From Hydrogenophaga sp. (GTDB lineage Bacteria > Pseudomonadota > Gammaproteobacteria > Burkholderiales > Burkholderiaceae_C), in contig JAGXRS010000101.1 in NCBI GenBank assembly GCA_018335615.1, positions 1 to 5,343 of the forward strand: a stretch of 5,343 nt of DNA, given 5' to 3'. Numbering within the stretch: the first letter of the stretch is position 1; each line of letters begins with the position of its first letter. The notes beneath the pieces were generated by a model. The model was not told the origin of the DNA and searched no databases. It saw only the letters and a program-made list of their open reading frames with translations. Shown piece after piece: positions 1-5,343 of the stretch. The position numbers and the translations under genes are program-made.

Positions 1-38
1 ACCGCCACGCCAGCCGGCGGGGCGCTGCCGTGTGGGGG

Positions 39-980
39 TCAGTCTTTCAGCGGCACCGGCGCGCGCTTGAGCGCCAGCCGACGCTCGGCGTAATCCGGCA
101 TCACGCCCGCCACCACGGCCCAGAACCGCGGGCTGTGGTCCATGTGGCGCAGGTGGCTGAGTTCGTGCACCACCACGTAGTCCACCAGGTCCATGCCGAG
201 GTGGATCAGGCGCCAGTTCAGGCGGATGCTGCCGTCCACGCTGGCGCTGCCCCAGCGCGTGCCGGCGCTGGACAGGCGCAGGCTCTTGTGCTGCACACCG
301 ACCCGCGGCGCGAAGTGCGCCAACCGCTCGGTGAACACGCGCCTGGCCTGACGCATCAGCCAGGCCTGCGCCGCATCGCGGATCTGGGCCTCGGTGGCGC
401 TGTGCGCCAGCCCCAGCCGCAGGCGGGCCACGGGTTCGCTGCCGTCGGCCTGCGGCGCGGGCGGGTCGAGCACGGCGCCGGCTTCGGCGAAGCTGTGCGA
501 AGGATCGAGCACCAGGCGCACGCGCTGGCCCAGAAAGCGCAGTTCCGCACCGTCGGCCCACACGGGCCGGGCCTGCGCCAGTTCACCGGCGCGGTGGCGC
601 GCGCTCTGCAGCTTGTCCAGCACCCAGGCCGACTTGCTGTGCAGCAGCGCCTCCACTTCGCCCACCGGCGTCCAGCGCGGTGCGCTCACGCTCAGGCCCT
701 CGCCCGTGACACGCAGGCCGATGGTGCGGCGCTGGCCGCGCTTGAATTCGTAGGCCACGTCGCAGCCCGGCAACTTGACCAGCCGATTCGCGCGCGGGTG
801 GGGCCAGGTGGCGGGCGGAAGCACGTCGCTCAGCGGCAACGCGGGCGGCGGCGGTTCTGCCACTTTTCGGCGCTTCACCGGCGCAGCGGCATCCACCTGG
901 GGCGGGGCCTTGCGCTCAGGCGGAGCGATCGGCTCGGGTCCGCCGAAAAAGTCCAGCGCGAGTTGAATCAAGACCTGCAT
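39..980 (-). CDS. YgjP/SprT-like zinc metallopeptidase (M48-type, DUF45 family)
   Basis: Predicted 313-residue zinc metallopeptidase of the YgjP-like (DUF45) family. The zinc site is visible as HELSH at residues 272-276, with E273 as catalytic base and H282, in the HSPRFW segment, as likely third ligand. The preceding family blocks are also present: RRTIGLRV (84-91), TRWGSAS (241-247) and IRLNWRL (252-258). There is no signal peptide or membrane segment, so it is probably cytosolic. Residues 13-65 form a proline-rich, probably disordered linker with a basic KRRK patch (36-39). Residues 6-11 read QLALDF, resembling a sliding-clamp-binding motif. I chose the ATG at 980 because the protein then opens MQVLIQLALDFF. 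An in-frame ATG at 1038-1040 would add 20 residues that look non-homologous. Neither start has a clear Shine-Dalgarno sequence. The substrate is unknown: SprT-like relatives are proteases, while E. coli YgjP has been described as a UTP pyrophosphatase. The fold is confident, the function is not. Confidence 0.88.
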   Translation of the reverse strand: MQVLIQLALDFFGGPEPIAPPERKAPPQVDAAAPVKRRKVAEPPPPALPLSDVLPPATWPHPRANRLVKLPGCDVAYEFKRGQRRTIGLRVTGEGLSVSAPRWTPVGEVEALLHSKSAWVLDKLQSARHRAGELAQARPVWADGAELRFLGQRVRLVLDPSHSFAEAGAVLDPPAPQADGSEPVARLRLGLAHSATEAQIRDAAQAWLMRQARRVFTERLAHFAPRVGVQHKSLRLSSAGTRWGSASVDGSIRLNWRLIHLGMDLVDYVVVHELSHLRHMDHSPRFWAVVAGVMPDYAERRLALKRAPVPLKD

Positions 981-1152
981 CGGGCGAGAGGAACAAACAA
1001 GGGTCAAGCCCGCACAGCGATCCGTGCGCCTGCCGTCCATCCGGCGTATGTGCCGCCCACCAGAACGCGGCGGATCGGGCTCAGGCAGTGGCGGCGCGAC
1101 AGGCCTGAACCCGGAGATGCCGCGGAACGGGCTCCGCCAGGCCGCAGGTGTT

Positions 1153-1168
1153 GCCCCCTTGAGGGGGC
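1153..1168. repeat. Short perfect inverted repeat, GC-rich
   Basis: GCCCCCTTGAGGGGGC has 7-base arms (GCCCCCT and AGGGGGC) around a 2-base centre. No T-tract follows on either strand. A CCCCCTTGAGGGGG core is familiar from intergenic repeats of Comamonadaceae; this is from memory and not checked. Confidence 0.6.
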
Positions 1169-1181
1169 TGAGGGCCGCGGC

Positions 1182-1207
1182 TCCGAGCCTGCCTGCGCAG
1201 GCTTGGA
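1182..1207. repeat. Imperfect 11-base hairpin with 4-base loop
   Basis: The arms TCCGAGCCTGC (1182-1192) and GCAGGCTTGGA (1197-1207) are complementary at 10 of 11 positions around a CTGC loop. The one mismatch is a G-T pair on the plus strand, which becomes A-C in a minus-strand transcript. It lies downstream of plsC and could slow transcription or protect the mRNA 3' end, but it lacks a T-tract. Confidence 0.55.
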
Positions 1208-1222
1208 TGGACCCGAAGAGCA

Positions 1223-1243
1223 GCAGCGGCCTCTGGCGGCTGC
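1223..1243. repeat. Imperfect hairpin near the plsC 3' end
   Basis: GCAGC (1223-1227) pairs with GCTGC (1239-1243). After one G-G mismatch, GCC (1229-1231) pairs with GGC (1235-1237) around a TCT loop. It sits about 27 bases past the plsC stop in the direction of transcription. The stem is short and may be chance in such GC-rich DNA. Confidence 0.4.
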
Positions 1244-1269
1244 CTGTGCGCGAAGCGGCGCGGAGGTGT

Positions 1270-2013
1270 TCACTTGTACGCCTCGGGGTCCAGGCGCCGC
1301 ATCTCGGCCTCGATCCAGGCCTCCACTTCCTCCATCAGCTCGTCCGGCCGGCGCCCGACGCTGGGGATGGGTTTGCCGATGGAGAACTCCACCACGCCCG
1401 GCTTCTTGATGAAGGCCTTGCGCGGCCAGCACTTGGCCGATGTGACGGCGATCGGGATCACCGGTGCGCCGGTGCGGATGGCCAGCCGCGTGCCGCCGCT
1501 CTTGTAGGTGCCCTTCTGCCCGCGGTCGATGCGCGTGCCTTCCGGGAACATGATGACCCAGGTGCCCTGGTCGAGCAGGCGCTGGCCCTGCTGCACCACC
1601 TTGGCGAACGCCCGGGCGCCGTCGGCGCGGTCGATGTGGATCATGTCCATGCGCGCCATGGCCCAGCCGAAGAAGGGCACGCGCAGCAGTTCCTTCTTGA
1701 ACACATAGGCCAGCGGGTGCGGCATCAGCGCCGGCATGCACAAGGTTTCCCAGGTGGACTGGTGCTTGATCAGCAGCACGGCCGGCGCGGTGCTGCCCAC
1801 CGGCAGGTTCTCGTAGCCGATCACTTGGTTGCGGATGCCCAGGATCACCGTGCCACTGTCCACTGCCAGCTTGAGCCAGCGCGCGCACATCCAGTAGATA
1901 CGGGTGCTGTTCATGAACGGCGCCGCCACCACCACCGCCAGCGCCCAGGGCACCACGGTCACCGCCATGAACAGGAGGTGCAGGACGGAGCGCAGAAAGT
2001 TGATGAGGATCAT
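1270..2013 (-). CDS. plsC: 1-acyl-sn-glycerol-3-phosphate acyltransferase (PlsC family)
   Basis: Predicted 247-residue membrane-bound acyltransferase that adds the second acyl chain to lysophosphatidic acid, giving phosphatidic acid for phospholipid synthesis at the inner membrane. The four family blocks appear in order. Block I is HQSTWE (84-89), an HX4E form of the usual HX4D catalytic pair. Block II is around MIHIDR (124-129). Block III is FPEGTR (156-161), which binds the phosphate. Block IV is VIPIAV (185-190). Residues 8-32 are strongly hydrophobic and probably anchor the N-terminus in the membrane. The length is normal for the family. The ATG at 2013 lies 22 bases after the gmhB stop; no Shine-Dalgarno is visible and the leader is pyrimidine-rich. 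Upstream in-frame starts would overlap gmhB and add a non-membrane extension, so I rejected them. Several PlsC paralogues are common in proteobacteria, so this one could prefer a different acceptor. Confidence 0.92.
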   Translation of the reverse strand: MILINFLRSVLHLLFMAVTVVPWALAVVVAAPFMNSTRIYWMCARWLKLAVDSGTVILGIRNQVIGYENLPVGSTAPAVLLIKHQSTWETLCMPALMPHPLAYVFKKELLRVPFFGWAMARMDMIHIDRADGARAFAKVVQQGQRLLDQGTWVIMFPEGTRIDRGQKGTYKSGGTRLAIRTGAPVIPIAVTSAKCWPRKAFIKKPGVVEFSIGKPIPSVGRRPDELMEEVEAWIEAEMRRLDPEAYK

Positions 2014-2035
2014 GGGTGAAGCAAAAGAGAGAGGG

Positions 2036-2620
2036 TCAGCCGGCGGACTGCGCCAGCAGCCAGTCGGCGAAGGCCGACAGGTCGGCATGGGCACGCACAC
2101 CCGACGGCAGTTCGGGGGCGAGCATGGCCAGGTCGGTGTCCAGGCCCGGGCCGACTTTGTCGCGCAGGTGGCCCGACTGGCCCGTCAACAGCAGATGGGC
2201 CGGGCACTCGGCCGCCGCGGCGGCCTGCACATGGCGAATGGCATTGCCCACCGCGGGCACCTCGGTGAGCGAGACGCCGAAGCGCTGGCCGATCTGGAAA
2301 AACAGCCCAGGCTCGGGCTTGCGGCAGGTGCAGCCGTCTTCCGGCGCGTGCGGGCAGAAAAACACCGCCTCGACACGCCCGCCCGCGGCCGCCAGCTGGC
2401 GGTGCATCTTGGCATGGATGGCGTTGAGCGCCGCCATGTCGAACAGCCCGCGCCCGATGCCGGACTGGTTGGTGGCAATCACCACGCGCCAGCCGCCGTG
2501 GTTCAGCCGCGCCACCGCCTCCAGCGCCCCGGGCAGCGCCTCCCACTCGTCCGGCGAGGCCACGTAGTCTTCGCGGTTGCGGTTGAGCGTGCCGTCGCGG
2601 TCGATGATGAGCAGTTTCAT
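2036..2620 (-). CDS. gmhB: D-glycero-beta-D-manno-heptose 1,7-bisphosphate 7-phosphatase
   Basis: Predicted 194-residue cytosolic HAD-superfamily phosphatase that removes the 7-phosphate from heptose 1,7-bisphosphate in ADP-heptose synthesis for lipopolysaccharide inner core. HAD motif I is DRDGT (7-11), with nucleophile D7 and acid/base D9. Motif II is TNQSG (50-54). The GmhB zinc-site residues are C89, H91, C97 and C99, joined by a loop shorter than in E. coli GmhB. The motif III lysine is K101 in CRKPEPG. Length is close to the 191 residues of E. coli GmhB. Motif IV is unusual: VGNAIRH (124-130) has N126 and H130 where the family normally shows VGD followed by another Asp, so magnesium binding may be altered. 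The ATG at 2620 is preferred because GGAG lies 6 bases upstream. An in-frame GTG at 2632 overlaps that site. It lies 40 bases after glyS. HisB-type histidinol-phosphatase is a related alternative. Confidence 0.9.
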   Translation of the reverse strand: MKLLIIDRDGTLNRNREDYVASPDEWEALPGALEAVARLNHGGWRVVIATNQSGIGRGLFDMAALNAIHAKMHRQLAAAGGRVEAVFFCPHAPEDGCTCRKPEPGLFFQIGQRFGVSLTEVPAVGNAIRHVQAAAAAECPAHLLLTGQSGHLRDKVGPGLDTDLAMLAPELPSGVRAHADLSAFADWLLAQSAG

Positions 2621-2626
2621 GCGGTG

Positions 2627-2630
2627 CTCC
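2627..2630 (-). promoter_or_regulatory. Shine-Dalgarno site that fixes the gmhB start
   Basis: GGAG on the minus strand sits 6 bases before the ATG at 2620. The alternative GTG at 2632 partly overlaps it and has no purine-rich site of its own, so the ATG is the better start. Confidence 0.7.
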
Positions 2631-2660
2631 ACACAGGTGGGGGCCGGGGTGCGGGACGGG

Positions 2661-4781
2661 TCAGGTCGCCAGCCGCGAGAGGTCGGCCACGCGGTTCATG
2701 GCCTGGTGCAGTTCGCGCAGCAGACCCAGGCGGTTGGCCTTGAGGGCCGGGTCGTCCGCGTTGACCATCACGCCGTCGAAGAAGGCATCGACGGCGGCAC
2801 GCAGCGCGGCCAGCGCCTGCAGGCTGCCGGTGTGGTCGCCCGCCTCAAACTTCGTGTTGGCCGCGGGCACCGTGGCCTGCATCGCGGCGTACAGGTCTTT
2901 CTCCGCGGCTTCCACGAACAGCGCCGGGTTGACCGCCGCGCCCTCGCCTTCGGACTTCTTGAGGATGTTGCCGATGCGCTTGTTGGCCGCGGCGAGCGCC
3001 GGCGCCTCGGGCAACGCGGCAAAAGCACGCACCGCCTGCAGGCGCTGGGCCACGTCGGCCAGGCGCTGCGGGCGCAGGGCCAGCACGGCGTCCACTTCCT
3101 GTGCGCTGGCGCCCTGCTCGCGCAGGCCACCGGCGAGGCGGTCGTACATGAAATCGGCCAGGGCCGGCGTGGCGTCGGTGATCTTGTCGCCGAAGGCGGG
3201 CACGGCCGCCGCCAGCAGCGCCGAGAGTTGCAGCGGCAGGTCTTTCTCAACCAGCATGCGGATCACGCCCAGCGCGTGGCGGCGCAGCGCGAACGGGTCC
3301 TTGTCGCCGGTCGGCAGGTTGCCGATGCCGAACATGCCCACCAGCGTTTCCAGCTTGTCGGCCAACGCCACCACCACGCCCGTCATCGTGCGGGGCAGCT
3401 CGTCGCCTGCGAAACGCGGCTTGTAGTGGTCTTCGATGGCGAAGGCGATGTCTTCGCCCAGGCCGTCGTGGCGCGCGTAGTAGCCGCCCATGATGCCCTG
3501 CAGCTCGGGGAACTCGCCCACCATGTCGGTCACGAGATCGGTCTTGGCCAGGCGCGCGGCCAGCAGCGAACGCGCGGCCAGATCGGCACCGCCCAGCTGC
3601 AGGCCGACGGTCTCGGCGATGGCGCAGACACGCTCCATGCGCTCGCCCTGCGTGCCCAGCTTGTTGTGATACACCACCTTGGCCAGGCCCGGCACGCGGC
3701 TCTCCAGCGTCTTCTTGCGGTCTTGGTCAAAGAAGAACTTGGCGTCGGCCAGGCGCGGGCGCACCACGCGCTCGTTGCCGCCGATCACCGCGCTGGCATC
3801 CGCCGGGCTGATGTTGCTCACCACCAGGAAGCGGTTCGTGAGCTTGCCGGTGGCATCGAGCAGCGGGAAGTACTTCTGGTTGGCCTTCATCGTGAGGATC
3901 AGGCATTCCTGCGGCACGCCGAGGAATTCGGACTCGAACTGGCAGGTGAGCACGTTCGGGCGCTCGACCAGCGCGGTCACCTCGTCCAGCAGTGCGTCGT
4001 CTTCAATGGGCTTGCAACCGCCGCCCACCTGGGCCGCGGCGGCGGCCAGCTGGCGCGCGATCTCGGCCTTGCGTTCAGTGAACGAGGCGATGACGGCACC
4101 GTCTTTCGCCAGCGTGGCGGCGTAGGCATCGGCATCGGCCAGCACCACCGGGTCCACGGCCGCCTCGAAGCGGTGGCCGTGCGTGGCGTTGCCCGCTTTC
4201 AGGCCGAGCGCTTTCACCGGCACCACGTCGGCACCGTGCAGCGCCACCAGCCCGTGCGCGGGGCGCACGAAGTGCACGCTGGTCCAGCCGGGCAGCTCGC
4301 AATCGGTTTCCAGCTGGTAGCTCATCACCTTCGGGATGGGCAGCTTGGCAATCGCCTCATCCAGCGCCTTCTGCAGGCCGGCGGACAGGTCCACGCCCGG
4401 CTGCACGCTGTCGAAGAACAGGGCCTCGCCCTTGCCGTCGGGCGCGCGCTTGAGGCCGGCCACGGCCGACGCGTCGGCGCCCAGACCGGCCAAGCGCTTG
4501 AGCAAGGCGGGCGTGGGGGCACCGCTGGCGTCCAGGCCCACGCTCACGGGCATGAGCTTCTGCGACACGGCCTTGTCGGCGGCGCGCGCGGCCACGGCGG
4601 TCACATGCGCGGCCAGGCGGCGCGGCGAGGCAAACGGCGTGACCTGCGAATCCGCAGCGGCTAGGCCCTGGGCCTTCAGTTGATCGGCGAGGACGGCGGC
4701 GAAAGCGTCACCCAGCTTCTTGAGCGCCTTGGGCGGCAGCTCTTCCACAAACAGTTCGACGAGGAGGTTCTTGTGTGTCAT
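2661..4781 (-). CDS. glyS: Glycyl-tRNA synthetase beta subunit
   Basis: Predicted 706-residue beta subunit of the alpha2-beta2 glycyl-tRNA synthetase, which binds tRNA-Gly while the alpha subunit (GlyQ) carries the catalytic site. E. coli GlyS is 689 residues. Family signatures are present in order: LLVELFVEELPPKAL at 6-20, FASPRRLA at 50-57, FVRPAHG at 171-177, the segment with PQECLILTMKANQKYF at roughly 280-300, and the HD-domain region with AIEDHYKPRFAGDELP at roughly 440-465. The C-terminal part fits the DALR-like anticodon-binding domain. I chose the ATG at 4781 because MTHKNLLVE matches the normal GlyS opening; GGTGA lies 8 bases upstream. An in-frame TTG at 4796 would add five residues. 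The gene follows glyQ after 82 bases that contain a long hairpin repeat. No frameshift or internal stop is seen. Confidence 0.97.
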   Translation of the reverse strand: MTHKNLLVELFVEELPPKALKKLGDAFAAVLADQLKAQGLAAADSQVTPFASPRRLAAHVTAVAARAADKAVSQKLMPVSVGLDASGAPTPALLKRLAGLGADASAVAGLKRAPDGKGEALFFDSVQPGVDLSAGLQKALDEAIAKLPIPKVMSYQLETDCELPGWTSVHFVRPAHGLVALHGADVVPVKALGLKAGNATHGHRFEAAVDPVVLADADAYAATLAKDGAVIASFTERKAEIARQLAAAAAQVGGGCKPIEDDALLDEVTALVERPNVLTCQFESEFLGVPQECLILTMKANQKYFPLLDATGKLTNRFLVVSNISPADASAVIGGNERVVRPRLADAKFFFDQDRKKTLESRVPGLAKVVYHNKLGTQGERMERVCAIAETVGLQLGGADLAARSLLAARLAKTDLVTDMVGEFPELQGIMGGYYARHDGLGEDIAFAIEDHYKPRFAGDELPRTMTGVVVALADKLETLVGMFGIGNLPTGDKDPFALRRHALGVIRMLVEKDLPLQLSALLAAAVPAFGDKITDATPALADFMYDRLAGGLREQGASAQEVDAVLALRPQRLADVAQRLQAVRAFAALPEAPALAAANKRIGNILKKSEGEGAAVNPALFVEAAEKDLYAAMQATVPAANTKFEAGDHTGSLQALAALRAAVDAFFDGVMVNADDPALKANRLGLLRELHQAMNRVADLSRLAT

Positions 4782-4801
4782 GTGTAGGTTCACCAATCAA
4801 G

Positions 4802-4851
4802 CCGTTCGGGCTGAGCCCGTCGAAGCCCTTCGACAAGCTCAGGGCGAACGG
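4802..4851. repeat. REP-like 24+24-base hairpin between glyQ and glyS
   Basis: The arms at 4802-4825 and 4828-4851 are complementary at 20 of 24 positions around a 2-base centre. The mismatches form two internal 2-base bulges. The right arm contains TTCGACAAGCTCAGGGCGAA, a core I recognise as a dispersed palindromic repeat in many proteobacterial chromosomes. In the glyQ-glyS transcript the hairpin would end about 20 bases before the glyS ATG, immediately upstream of its ribosome-binding site. No T-tract follows, so it is not a standard terminator. The palindrome and its position are seen directly; any effect on glyS expression is inference. Confidence 0.85.
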
Positions 4852-4863
4852 GGGTGTGAGCAG

Positions 4864-5343
4864 TCAGGCGGCCTTTTTCGTCATCTGTTCCACCCACTCG
4901 CGGGGCGCCATGGGGAAGCCCAGGCGCTCGCGGCTCTCGTAGTAGCTCTGCGCCACGGCGCGCGCCAAGTTGCGGATACGGCCGATGTAGGCGGCGCGCT
5001 CGGTGACGCTGATGGCGCCGCGCGCGTCCAGCAGGTTGAAGCTGTGCGCGCACTTCAACACCTGCTCGTAGGCCGGCAGCGCGAGCTGCTGCTCGATCAG
5101 GTACTTGGCCTGCTTCTCATGCGCACCGAAGGCAGTGAACAGGAAGTCGGCGTCGCTGTGCTCGAAGTTGTAGGTGGACTGCTCGACTTCGTTCTGGTGG
5201 TAGACGTCGCCGTAGCTCATGGTCTCGGTCCACTTCAGGTCGTAGACGTTGTCCACGCCCTGCAGGTACATGGCCAGGCGCTCCAGGCCGTAGGTGATCT
5301 CGCCGGTGGCGGGCTTGCAGTCGATGCCGCCCACCTGCTGGAA
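4864..5343 (-). CDS. glyQ: Glycyl-tRNA synthetase alpha subunit, C-terminal half
   Basis: These 159 codons plus stop are the C-terminal half of GlyQ; the gene runs off the right edge, so its start is not seen. E. coli GlyQ is about 303 residues. GlyQ carries the class II catalytic core that activates glycine with ATP and charges tRNA-Gly together with GlyS. The fragment opens FQQVGGIDCKP and continues with strongly conserved stretches ITYGLERLAMY, YGDVYHQNEVEQSTYNFE, AHSFNLLDARGAISVTER and a final REWVEQMTKKAA tail. The match to the family is continuous, with no frameshift or internal stop. It is followed by glyS, its obligate partner, after 82 bases that hold a hairpin repeat. Confidence 0.97.
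   Translation of the reverse strand, partial: FQQVGGIDCKPATGEITYGLERLAMYLQGVDNVYDLKWTETMSYGDVYHQNEVEQSTYNFEHSDADFLFTAFGAHEKQAKYLIEQQLALPAYEQVLKCAHSFNLLDARGAISVTERAAYIGRIRNLARAVAQSYYESRERLGFPMAPREWVEQMTKKAA

Larger units (their letters stand above)
981..1269. other. Intergenic region rich in inverted repeats
   Basis: These 289 bases separate the plsC stop from the metallopeptidase start. I see no convincing gene here. Besides the three hairpins listed separately, there are inverted repeats TCAGGC/GCCTGA (1081-1086 with 1103-1108) and GCGGA/TCCGC (1122-1126 with 1133-1137). None is followed by a T-run on either strand, so a classical intrinsic terminator is not supported. A TTGACC hexamer on the minus strand just upstream of the metallopeptidase has no acceptable -10 box at the right spacing. 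The block resembles dispersed non-coding repeats common between genes in Comamonadaceae, but only a genome-wide comparison could show that. Confidence 0.6.

Noticed and set aside
1..38. A possible gene start or terminator to the left of the metallopeptidase stop
   Set aside because: The 38 bases hold no start codon with ribosome-binding site on the minus strand and no convincing hairpin with T-run; too short to judge.
981..1013. TTGACC on the minus strand as a -35 box for a metallopeptidase promoter
   Set aside because: At 17-base spacing the -10 position reads CCCGAT and overlaps the start codon, so no usable promoter is seen.
981..1040. A 20-residue N-terminal extension of the metallopeptidase from the ATG at 1040
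   Set aside because: The extension looks non-homologous and has no good ribosome-binding site; the ATG at 980 gives a family-like opening. This remains uncertain.
30..1409. A 459-codon open frame on the plus strand opposite the metallopeptidase and the downstream gap
   Set aside because: It runs across a gene, a repeat-rich gap and the plsC end without any domain. The composition is that of an antisense shadow.
1004..1888. A 294-codon minus-strand frame overlapping plsC and the gap
   Set aside because: It is an alternate frame of plsC extended through GC-rich repeats; the true plsC frame carries all acyltransferase motifs.
2577..4664. A 695-codon open frame on the plus strand opposite glyS
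   Set aside because: It mirrors the well-supported glyS gene. Its His-, Gln-, Arg- and Gly-rich, low-complexity composition is typical of antisense shadows in GC-rich DNA, and it resembles no family I know.
4802..4851. The glyQ-glyS hairpin as an intrinsic terminator or a glycine riboswitch or T-box
   Set aside because: No T-tract follows the stem, the gap of 82 bases is too small for a T-box or riboswitch, and the sequence matches a dispersed repeat type.

Overview
The window looks like a core-chromosome segment of a GC-rich betaproteobacterium, most likely Burkholderiales and probably Comamonadaceae. This rests on the GC-rich third codon positions, the protein sequences (a two-subunit glycyl-tRNA synthetase, a short-loop GmhB, a PlsC with an HX4E motif), the gene order, and one dispersed hairpin repeat. 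The family assignment comes from recognising sequences by eye, not from a search.

All five genes lie on the minus strand and are transcribed from the right edge to the left: glyQ (C-terminal half only, cut by the window edge), glyS, gmhB, a plsC-type acyltransferase, and a YgjP/SprT-like zinc metallopeptidase. The gaps are 82, 40, 22 and 289 bases. glyQ to plsC could form one transcription unit. The metallopeptidase is set apart by a 289-base gap full of inverted repeats and may be expressed separately.

glyQ and glyS encode the two subunits of tetrameric glycyl-tRNA synthetase. gmhB makes a heptose precursor for lipopolysaccharide inner core, and plsC makes phosphatidic acid for membrane lipids. 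The cluster therefore joins translation with envelope synthesis. The metallopeptidase has no obvious link to these pathways.

I did not find a new multi-gene system. The points worth a second look are: (1) GmhB has Asn and His where HAD motif IV normally has Asp residues; (2) the metallopeptidase starts with a hexapeptide matching the bacterial sliding-clamp-binding consensus; (3) a near-perfect 24+24-base hairpin repeat sits between glyQ and glyS, just upstream of the glyS ribosome-binding site; (4) several hairpins are clustered in the gap before the metallopeptidase; (5) two genes have pyrimidine-rich leaders without a Shine-Dalgarno sequence.
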